Origin: RPQK01 sp041946865
GTDB taxonomy: Bacteria; Acidobacteriota; UBA6911; RPQK01
DNA length: 12,474 nucleotides
Assembly: GCA_041946865.1 (NCBI GenBank)
Contig: JBHGBF010000168.1
Location: 1 to 12,474 of the forward strand
Reading direction: 5' to 3'
Shown: positions 6,143 through 12,474 of the stretch, in pieces
Layout: every line of letters starts with the position of its first letter
How positions within the stretch are numbered: position 1 is the stretch's first letter
Notes under the pieces: model-generated
Told to the model about the DNA's origin: nothing
Databases searched by the model: none
Seen by the model: the letters and a program-made list of their open reading frames with translations, nothing else
Made by a program: the position numbers and the translations under genes

Positions 6143-7774
6143 TTACTCCCTCTCGATTCCGACAACGCGAAGTGGGGAAGGGGCAAGGTAGACGGTGACC
6201 GGCTTTGACCAGCCTTTGTGCGACTGCGAGTGGGTCTGAAGGGCCACCGCGAGGTAGTCCCCTCCTTCGGTCCGGGGCACCAGCAGCTCGGGCGTCGCCA
6301 CGACCTCCTGTGCTCCCAGCGGCTTCATCGCGCCGGTCCGGTTTTCAAAAGACGACCACTGGTATTCGTATGAGTCGGCCTTCCCGAGGCCATATGTCTC
6401 TCCCAGGTTGCTGAAGCGCAGCGTCGAACGGGCGCTGCGGGAGGCCAGTTCGAAATCAGCCAGCGGGCTCATTCGGGTCAGGTAGTGCCGGACGATCTTG
6501 TCGCGTCTTTTGATCAGCGTCTGGATCAGGTATTCCTCCGCTGCCGGGTCTTTGAGCTCGCCCGTCTTCACAATGGCGCGGACCATGTCATCCGTGAACC
6601 GGGCGATTATTTTGCAAGCCCAGAACGCATCCTCGTTCTGCATGTTCTGAAACGCCGGATTCGGGTACTCGGGCCGCCACTGCTCGGGCCGGAAGTAGTC
6701 CGCCTCGAAGCGGCCGATGGAGGGATTGTCCGGATAGTCGATGTAGCGCCAGCGTCGATCCCAGATTCCCAAAGAAAGGGTGGCCTTAAGAATGGGACTC
6801 CACTCCAGCATGTACTCGTTCCCGGCCCGACGGCTCTGGATCCGGACACTGCCGCTTCCGAGACAGGAGCCGAAGTCAAACAGGTGGTGGCGAACGTACC
6901 CCAGTTCGCCTTGCTTGATGAAAGTGTCCTTGGTGTTGATGCTCCGCGAATCGTCGTGATTCAGCCAGGCGGCGAACAACCGAAGGCCGCGCAATTCACG
7001 GCGATTCTCGTGGGGGAAGACATCATTGGGATCGTCCGATCGTGTCCCCCAGTACTTGAAAGGCCCGACAATTGCGCCTTCGAGCCGGTAGCTCGCGACC
7101 ACCTGGACGGTCCCCTCGGCATCGACCGAAACCTTCTCGAAGATCCGGTCAACGTCGTCTTCCGTCCAGTTGCGCTTTAGCCCGTTCTCGTCGGTGATGA
7201 TTGCCTTGGGGCCAATGGTCACGTCTTCGCGTCGGATCCTCACCAGGTAGTTTTCAGGCACGTTGTAGCCGAAAGCGTAGAAAAACCTGGTGCATATCAC
7301 CTCGGTTGAGGTGGCGAGCTGCGGATAGCCCTTCGGATCAAACTTGATGAAGTACAGGTCACCTTTCGCGTCACGAACTCTGAACCCGGGGGTGATCCCC
7401 TGCGTCTTGCCGCCTTCGATGACCCACGGCTTCGACAGGTCGGGTCCGAACCGGCCGGCCGGGCCTTTCACCAGTTCTTCGATCGTCATGAGGCGGCGGC
7501 TCATCCGGTTGGTGAACCACGAGGAATCAGGGACTTCACCGAGGGTGTTGATGTTCTCCGCCCGCGGCACGGGGTTCTCTGGCTTGTGGCCGAAGGTGTT
7601 TTCCAGAAAGTCCACATACGCGCTCAGCTCGTCGACTGTGGCCGGTTGCGTAATCGGCTGTCGGTCATTGTCCTGCCAGATCGGGTCGTCTTTGCGGAAC
7701 TTCTGTCCTTGGGCTGCCGAGCAAAGCACCAGGAGGACGACAGGCAGCCCCAAACGATGCTTGTGCTTGATCAT
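6143..7774 (-). CDS. Exported protein with kinase-fold motifs, function unknown
   Basis: I do not recognise a named family for this 543-residue protein. Residues 1-23 form a signal peptide ending AQG; the cysteine at 18 lacks a proper lipobox, so it is probably soluble in the periplasm or surface-associated. The middle reads like an atypical (HipA, CotH or PI3/4-kinase-like) kinase fold. YFIKFDP holds a candidate ATP-binding lysine (K144). TEVICTRFFYAFGYNVPENY (157-176) resembles the C-helix, with E158. HDDSRSIN (273-280) fits the HxDxxxxN catalytic loop with D275 and N280. FDFGSCLG (299-306) fits the metal-binding DFG with D300. A glycine-rich loop is not obvious. The C-terminal part (about 440-543) looks beta-rich. 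The start is fixed by AGGAGG at 7780-7785, which overlaps the stop codon of the preceding barrel gene. That 9-base spacing implies tight co-expression with the outer-membrane protein. Kinase activity is inference from motif order and spacing; a pseudokinase or other use of the fold is possible. Confidence 0.75.
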   Translation of the reverse strand: MIKHKHRLGLPVVLLVLCSAAQGQKFRKDDPIWQDNDRQPITQPATVDELSAYVDFLENTFGHKPENPVPRAENINTLGEVPDSSWFTNRMSRRLMTIEELVKGPAGRFGPDLSKPWVIEGGKTQGITPGFRVRDAKGDLYFIKFDPKGYPQLATSTEVICTRFFYAFGYNVPENYLVRIRREDVTIGPKAIITDENGLKRNWTEDDVDRIFEKVSVDAEGTVQVVASYRLEGAIVGPFKYWGTRSDDPNDVFPHENRRELRGLRLFAAWLNHDDSRSINTKDTFIKQGELGYVRHHLFDFGSCLGSGSVRIQSRRAGNEYMLEWSPILKATLSLGIWDRRWRYIDYPDNPSIGRFEADYFRPEQWRPEYPNPAFQNMQNEDAFWACKIIARFTDDMVRAIVKTGELKDPAAEEYLIQTLIKRRDKIVRHYLTRMSPLADFELASRSARSTLRFSNLGETYGLGKADSYEYQWSSFENRTGAMKPLGAQEVVATPELLVPRTEGGDYLAVALQTHSQSHKGWSKPVTVYLAPSPLRVVGIERE

Positions 7775-7779
7775 GTCTT

Positions 7780-7785
7780 CCTCCT
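7780..7785 (-). promoter_or_regulatory. Ribosome binding site overlapping the upstream stop codon
   Basis: AGGAGG on the minus strand lies five bases before the ATG at 7774 and shares two bases with the TAG stop (7786-7784) of the barrel gene. This arrangement is typical of translational coupling. Confidence 0.8.
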
Positions 7786-9106
7786 AAAAGGCCGGTCCGA
7801 ATTTGAAGAAAAAGCGGGTACCTTCCCGGCTTCGTCCTACGTCAAACCTCATCACGACCGCCTTGGGAGTTTTCAGCCGCAGACCGCCGCCGAAGCTCTT
7901 TTGCAGATGCTCGAAGCTGAATCCCGAACGGTCGCCGAACACCTTCCCGGTGTCATAGAAGGCGGCAAACTCTATAGCCGGCGACGCTTCCCAGCGATAT
8001 TCGCTCGAGAAGTACAGGATCCTCTTGTCCCGAAAGCGGAATTCCCGGAAGCCACGGAGGCTTTCGCTGCCCCCCAGGGTCGGCATCATGTAGAAGGGCA
8101 CTTGGGCGCCGGCGTCCGGAATATCGGCCGATCCATACAGCTGCAAGGCGAGCGTGCGCTGCTCAGAAAACAGCGGGATGAACTGACGGATATCGACCGC
8201 CAGCCGGTTGAAATCGTAAGCGCCTCCAAACCGCTCATCCAACCGGGAGATATAGAGGCCGACCATGCCGCCTTTGTGCGGATTTCCCGGGCGGTCGCGG
8301 TAGTCGAGCATCACGGCCCCGCTGACATCGAAAAAATCAGGCTGTGTCACGAGGCCGGGCGCCGAGACGTCGGAGAACAGGTCCTGGGTATTCGGGAAGC
8401 GCCGGTCGGTTCCGGGGTCGATGTTCACCTGAAGATATCCGGCCCGGATTCCGGCGCCCAGCCACCGGTTGATCTGCCAGCCTCCGACCACGTCATAGGA
8501 CATGTCTTCCAGTCTGTAGTCTGTCCGGTCCTCTCGCCTCGAGTCAGGGCCGATGCCGAAGAAATCTTCCTGCGGGTAATTGCGGTAATTCAAGTCGGCA
8601 TAGGCAAAAAAACCGGCTTCTTTGGGCTGCATCTCATCGAACTGGCCCGCCGCTCCGGCGCCGACCGGTTCCAGACTGAAGATCTGTCCCCTTCTCTGGA
8701 TCTGACCGAACTGAAAGCTGTATGTCTGGTATCCCCGGAAGGACCAGGCGGCCGAAGCCTGAAGATCAAGGGGTGAACCGCCCAGGCTCGGCTTCCAGTA
8801 ACGGACACCGGGAGCAAACCCCGAGCCGGTGCTGAGAGTGGCAAAGCGAGGGTAGAAGTTTCTGTAATTGAAGTTGAGTATTTCCCGCAAGCCTCCCTTT
8901 TCAAGCCAGAGCATGCGGCTCTCAAAGCCGCTTAGCTTTCCGGGCGTCACCCTGGACCTCTTTTCCTCCCGTAACCTCGCCCACAACTCCTGACGCGAAA
9001 GCTCGCTTTCGTCAATTGGAGGCGGAGTGCCCTGGGCGAGCGGGGCGGCAAGAACCAGGGAGCCGATCACAGACAGCACCAGTAGCTTCGGAACTTGAGG
9101 TTTCAT
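7784..9106 (-). CDS. Omp85-family outer-membrane beta-barrel protein without POTRA domains
   Basis: The 440-residue product begins with a signal peptide (1-25, ending LAQG). After a charged segment (about 33-70) the rest is a beta-barrel of the BamA/TamA/surface-antigen type. Family signatures: DYRDRPGNPHKGG (268-280), the LRGF motif (350-353) in the segment that folds into the barrel lumen, FYDTGKVF (383-390) and SFGGGLRLKTPKAVVMRFDVG-type final strands (405-424, listed by position). It ends in phenylalanine (FGPAF), the outer-membrane insertion signal. About 415 mature residues are enough for a 16-strand barrel but leave no room for POTRA repeats, so it is not the essential BamA. Possible roles are protein or lipid export, or surface display of a partner. 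A longer reading from a GTG at 9148 exists, but the ATG at 9106 starts the signal peptide directly. The gene is the first of a likely operon with the kinase-fold gene. Its Shine-Dalgarno is weak, and a TATCAT-like -10 near 9141-9146 is only suggestive. Confidence 0.85.
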   Translation of the reverse strand: MKPQVPKLLVLSVIGSLVLAAPLAQGTPPPIDESELSRQELWARLREEKRSRVTPGKLSGFESRMLWLEKGGLREILNFNYRNFYPRFATLSTGSGFAPGVRYWKPSLGGSPLDLQASAAWSFRGYQTYSFQFGQIQRRGQIFSLEPVGAGAAGQFDEMQPKEAGFFAYADLNYRNYPQEDFFGIGPDSRREDRTDYRLEDMSYDVVGGWQINRWLGAGIRAGYLQVNIDPGTDRRFPNTQDLFSDVSAPGLVTQPDFFDVSGAVMLDYRDRPGNPHKGGMVGLYISRLDERFGGAYDFNRLAVDIRQFIPLFSEQRTLALQLYGSADIPDAGAQVPFYMMPTLGGSESLRGFREFRFRDKRILYFSSEYRWEASPAIEFAAFYDTGKVFGDRSGFSFEHLQKSFGGGLRLKTPKAVVMRFDVGRSREGTRFFFKFGPAF

Positions 9107-9204
9107 AGCCGTAGCTCTGAAGTGAGTTGACTTTGACCGATGATACACGAGTTAGCAAACGGGATTAAAGAAGCCTTGCCCTCCTGGGATAGAATAGCCG
9201 TACT

Positions 9205-11130
9205 GTGAATCCTTACCTGAATCGTGTGATGATCCAGCCGCCTGACCAGTTCTTCGGCCGGCGGAAGGAGGTTTCGCGCGTTCTTTCCCGGGTCGGCGGC
9301 CAGCGGCCGCAGAGCGTTTCGATTGTCGGTGAGCGTCGGATCGGCAAATCCTCGCTGCTTTTTCATTTGACCTGGCCCGAGGTTCGCAAACGCTACCTGG
9401 CCCAGGATGATGGTCTCCTGGTGGTGTTCTTTGATCTGCAGCAGCTTCATGACCTTCCGCCGGAGGAGTTTCTGCTGCTTCTGTGCGACCGGATTGCGAA
9501 AACGGCAGGCGGGGTGAGCCTGGGGACGGGTGGCGGCTACCAGGAGTTTCAGACAATCCTCGAACAGCTGGCGGCAAGCGGCCGGCGACTGGTGCTGCTG
9601 TTTGACGAGTTTGACGCGATTACCTCGAACCCCCTTTTCAGGAAGGAGTTCTACTCGTTTCTCCGGTCGATGGCCAATAACCATGCCGTCTCCTATGTGA
9701 CTTCCTCCCGGGTCGAGCTTCAGACTCTCTGTCATTCCACAGAGATTGCCGACTCCCCCTTCTTTAATATTTTCAGCAATCTCCACCTGCGTCCCTTCGA
9801 ACGTGCCGAGGCCCTGGATCTGATCACTATCCCCTCACGCCAGGCAGGGCGCCCGCTTGAAGCCTATGCGGATCAGATCATCGAAATGGCAGGGTATCTG
9901 CCGTTCTATCTGCAAATAGCCTGCAGCGCCTGTTTTGACTGCTTGGAGGAGGACCCCGATCAGCCACTGAGCCGGAGCGCCGTCGAGGCGCGTTTTTTGG
10001 AGGAGGCGGCCCCCCATTTCGAGTATCTGGTCGATCACCTGGGGGAAGACCAGATTCGGGTCTTGATGGCAGTTGGAAGCGGAGACCAGCCGCGCATAGA
10101 GGACATGGCGACCGCGCGCCGGCTTCTGCGGGATGGCTACCTGTCGGAGACCGGCAAGGAGCAGTATGCGGTCGCCTCGAGGCTTTTTGCCGGCTATCTG
10201 CGGGAGCGTTCGGCCGTGGAGAAGGGCCGGAAAAGCGGCCCGCCCGGCGGGTCAGGCAGCCGGATCCTGCGGGCCGGAGATCGGCTCGAGCAGTACGAAG
10301 TGTTGAGCAAGATCGACGAAGGCGGAATGGGCTACGTCTACCAGGCTCGCGACTCGGTCCTCGGCCGGAAAGTAGCTATGAAGATCATCCGGCCGGAGTT
10401 GCTCAACACCGAGACGCTCCGGCGGCGCTTCCTTCAGGAAGCCCGGCTGGCCGCCCGTCTGAGTCACCCTGCGATCACGTCCGTTTTCGAATTGATCGAG
10501 CATGAGGAACTGGTGGTCCTGATCATGGAGTGGCTTGAAGGCAAAACCCTGAAACAGAAGATCCGCGAGGAAGGCCGGATCCACTGGAAACAGCTGGTGC
10601 GCTGGGTAAGCCAGGCAGCGGCCGGTCTTGAGGCCGCCCACCGGCAGGGAATCATTCATCGGGACATCAAATCGGCCAATCTTTTCATCACTCCCGCAGA
10701 GCAGTTGAAAATTCTTGATTTCGGGCTCGCCAAGAACGTCGCCCCGATCTCCGCTACGGCTCTCACCCATGAGCTGAGCGCCACCGGGACGGTTATCGGG
10801 ACCATTGACTACATGTCACCCGAGCAAGCCTGTGCCGAACGGGTGGACCATCGTACCGACCTGTTTTCCCTGGGAGTGGTCTGTTTCGAGGCGCTGACCG
10901 GAGCGCTTCCTTTTCACCGCAACAGCACGGCCGCCGTGGTCGATGCCATCCTGAACCAGCCGGCGCCGGATCTGGCGCTGTACGAGGTCGAGGGGGCGGA
11001 ACGAGTCGAACCCATCCTGAACCGGCTGTTGGAGAAAAACCCCGCTCGACGCTACCAGTCGGCCGCGCAGCTGGAAAAGGACCTGAACGAGCTATTGAGA
11101 CCGCGACGGTTCGGGTGGTTCCGGTCATAA
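9205..11130 (+). CDS. STAND/AAA-like ATPase fused to C-terminal Ser/Thr protein kinase
   Basis: This 641-residue protein has no signal peptide or membrane segment and should be cytoplasmic. Residues about 10-245 are a P-loop ATPase related to ORC/Cdc6-like or STAND NTPases: FFGRRKEV (16-23), Walker A GERRIGKS (42-49; K48, S49) and Walker B LVLLFDEFD (129-137; D134, E135), then a helical lid and, at about 275-335, what looks like a winged-helix region. After a Gly/Ser/Lys linker (about 338-357) comes a complete PknB-type kinase (about 363-630). It has the glycine loop DEGGMGYVY (371-379), the lysine of VAMKI (K393), C-helix E412, HRDIKSAN (485-492; D487, N492), DFG (505-507) and SPE (538-540). 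All catalytic residues are present, and HRDIKSAN indicates Ser/Thr specificity. The activation segment holds several Thr/Ser residues for possible autophosphorylation. Most bacterial STPK fusions put the kinase first; here it follows the ATPase, which may act as a nucleotide-driven switch. The GTG start has no clear Shine-Dalgarno. It is divergent from the barrel gene. Confidence 0.88.
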   Translation: MNPYLNRVMIQPPDQFFGRRKEVSRVLSRVGGQRPQSVSIVGERRIGKSSLLFHLTWPEVRKRYLAQDDGLLVVFFDLQQLHDLPPEEFLLLLCDRIAKTAGGVSLGTGGGYQEFQTILEQLAASGRRLVLLFDEFDAITSNPLFRKEFYSFLRSMANNHAVSYVTSSRVELQTLCHSTEIADSPFFNIFSNLHLRPFERAEALDLITIPSRQAGRPLEAYADQIIEMAGYLPFYLQIACSACFDCLEEDPDQPLSRSAVEARFLEEAAPHFEYLVDHLGEDQIRVLMAVGSGDQPRIEDMATARRLLRDGYLSETGKEQYAVASRLFAGYLRERSAVEKGRKSGPPGGSGSRILRAGDRLEQYEVLSKIDEGGMGYVYQARDSVLGRKVAMKIIRPELLNTETLRRRFLQEARLAARLSHPAITSVFELIEHEELVVLIMEWLEGKTLKQKIREEGRIHWKQLVRWVSQAAAGLEAAHRQGIIHRDIKSANLFITPAEQLKILDFGLAKNVAPISATALTHELSATGTVIGTIDYMSPEQACAERVDHRTDLFSLGVVCFEALTGALPFHRNSTAAVVDAILNQPAPDLALYEVEGAERVEPILNRLLEKNPARRYQSAAQLEKDLNELLRPRRFGWFRS

Positions 11131-11156
11131 CGGGATACCGGCAAAGGGCTCTTGGC

Positions 11157-12356
11157 CTACGACGCCCTCAGCTTCTCCAGCCTTTTCTCGGCGTCGCGGA
11201 TCTCTTTGCTGATTGCGGGGAGGGCTTGCTCTTTAGTCGCGGCCCGAAAAGACTCGATAGCGCGACGCCGGTCTCCCTGAGATTCGTGAATCAGCCCTTT
11301 GTAATACTCGCAAAGCGGCTGGGTCTCTTTCTCGCATCGGGGGGCCGCGAGAGCCTTTTCAAAGGCTGCCAGCGCCTGGTCATAATTGCGCAAGCGGTAA
11401 TGAGACCTTCCTATACGCCACCATACCTCGCCCGGCTCAAGTCCTTTTGTCTTGGAAGGCAGGGTTTGCAGCAGGTTCTCGTACACCTTCAAGGCCGTTC
11501 TGGGGTCGTTCTTCTCGTATATGGCGGCCAGATTCAGATCCAAGAGAAAGTTTTCCGGGAACATCCGCCTCAGCCTTTCGAGGACGTCTGCAGCCTCTGC
11601 CGCAAGCTCCCTTTTCCCCTTCCACGCCTTCATGAGACCAAGAAGCAGCAAGGCATCGTAGCGGCGATACTGGCCTTTGGACGCGACCTCGCTCAACCGT
11701 GCAAACGCGCGCCGTTCGTCCCCTCGAATCCTCAGAAGGAAGGCGAACAAGCGCAGACTCCAGGGCAGATTATCGGTCGCAAAGTCATAGGCTGCCAAGC
11801 TGATCTTGGCATCAACCAGGCTGGGGTCCAACTCCAGGGCCTGCTCATGGATACGCTTGGCCCGTCTGCCGTAGCTTGAAGCCGCCCTGTCCTGCTTCAG
11901 GATGACCAACGCCTCGGCGGCAAGATTCTCGTAAGCCAGCCCTTGAAAGTAGAGGGCACGCGCGTCGTTGGGATTTCGGCTCAGGAGCTCCTCGCATTTC
12001 CCCAACAACGCGTCGTTCGCAGCGTGGAAACGCCGGGCGGCAGCCTCAATCGGCTTGCGAGTACGCGCCTTCACAAAGGGTGAAGGTGTCGAATAATCAT
12101 CAACCGCGAAGTTGCTCGATTCGAAGAGCAACTGATTCCAGGCGAGAATAGAGGTCATTCCGTAGCCTACCGGGCTGTCAGGATGATCGTTCTTCGCTTT
12201 CAGAAAAATCTCGCCTGCCTTGGAATACTGAAGCCGGTAGATCGCTTCCTGTCCCTGCAGGATCATCTGGGGCGACGGGTGATCTTGAGCCAAAGCGATG
12301 GTGCGGCAAAGCAGGGCCGGCAAGCACAGCCAGATGAGGAAAGGGAATCGGTTCAT
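11157..12356 (-). CDS. Exported tetratricopeptide-repeat protein
   Basis: This 399-residue protein starts with a signal peptide (1-23, ending ALA) and then consists almost entirely of antiparallel helix pairs. The clearest TPR units are at 310-340 (VWWRIGRSHYRLRNYDQALA and following residues) and 346-378 (YYKGLIHESQGDRRRAIESF), with more divergent repeats at about 30-60, 132-178 and 235-300. TPR arrays are protein-protein interaction scaffolds, so a periplasmic assembly or envelope role is likely, but no partner or enzymatic motif is visible. A longer frame reaches 12455, but its first 33 residues look non-coding, while the ATG at 12356 has a GAGGGA Shine-Dalgarno about eight bases upstream and begins the signal peptide. 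The gene converges on the ATPase-kinase gene with 26 bases between the stop codons. Confidence 0.85.
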   Translation of the reverse strand: MNRFPFLIWLCLPALLCRTIALAQDHPSPQMILQGQEAIYRLQYSKAGEIFLKAKNDHPDSPVGYGMTSILAWNQLLFESSNFAVDDYSTPSPFVKARTRKPIEAAARRFHAANDALLGKCEELLSRNPNDARALYFQGLAYENLAAEALVILKQDRAASSYGRRAKRIHEQALELDPSLVDAKISLAAYDFATDNLPWSLRLFAFLLRIRGDERRAFARLSEVASKGQYRRYDALLLLGLMKAWKGKRELAAEAADVLERLRRMFPENFLLDLNLAAIYEKNDPRTALKVYENLLQTLPSKTKGLEPGEVWWRIGRSHYRLRNYDQALAAFEKALAAPRCEKETQPLCEYYKGLIHESQGDRRRAIESFRAATKEQALPAISKEIRDAEKRLEKLRAS

Positions 12357-12474
12357 AGGGAGTCCCTCGTATTCTGATATAAACTGCACGCGAGCGAAAG
12401 CGAAAAGCCCGGAAGATGGTAACCCCTCAGTTTTTTGTTCGGAGTGTGGCAGCAACGAGGAGAGAGGCCGGTGC

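Noticed and set aside
7586..8776. A 396-codon open frame on the + strand
   Set aside because: It is antisense to both the kinase-fold gene and the barrel gene, which are supported by motifs, signal peptides and a shared Shine-Dalgarno/stop junction.
11121..11141. Bidirectional terminator between the kinase and TPR genes
   Set aside because: CCGGT/ACCGG forms only a 5-base stem with an 11-base loop, and no T-run follows on either strand.
12357..12474. Promoter for the TPR gene (TTATAT at 12382-12377)
   Set aside because: The -10-like hexamer is reasonable, but no -35 of acceptable quality lies at the right distance, so it was not listed as a feature.

Overview
This is a high-GC (by eye close to 60%) chromosomal window carrying seven protein-coding genes. 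There are no RNA genes, CRISPR arrays, transposase genes or phage genes that I can see. Six of the seven products have a clear N-terminal export signal, and one is an outer-membrane beta-barrel ending in phenylalanine, so the host has a Gram-negative envelope. The mix of exported glycosidases, PknB-type Ser/Thr kinases fused to other domains, TPR proteins and palindromic intergenic repeats suggests Acidobacteriota or a similar soil-type lineage. That placement is inference; nothing here fixes the taxonomy.

Layout. Positions 1-451 are non-coding and rich in inverted repeats, including a long imperfect palindrome with 31-base arms. A + strand gene (452-1879) encodes an exported fusion of a NodB-type polysaccharide deacetylase and a VanX-type D-Ala-D-Ala dipeptidase, probably a cell-wall fragment degrading or remodelling enzyme. 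It converges on a - strand block of four genes, in transcription order: an Omp85-family outer-membrane barrel without POTRA domains (9106-7784), an exported protein with the catalytic residues of a kinase fold (7774-6143), an exported glycoside hydrolase family 2 enzyme (6062-3261) and an exported aldose 1-epimerase (3080-1947). The first two are separated by 9 bases, with the second gene's Shine-Dalgarno overlapping the first gene's stop codon, so they are almost certainly co-translated. The hydrolase and epimerase make a plausible extracytoplasmic sugar-processing pair: release of a beta-linked sugar, then anomer interconversion. The epimerase gene also has its own good promoter and an operator-like palindrome just upstream.

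Divergent from the barrel gene, across about 98 bases, is a + strand gene (9205-11130) for a cytoplasmic STAND/AAA-like ATPase fused to a complete C-terminal Ser/Thr kinase. It converges on a - strand gene (12356-11157) for an exported TPR protein, and the window ends in that gene's upstream region.

The most interesting items are the exported kinase-fold protein tightly coupled to a minimal Omp85 barrel, the ATPase-kinase fusion, the deacetylase-dipeptidase fusion, and the palindrome cluster at the left end. All functional calls rest on motifs read by eye; no database search was possible.
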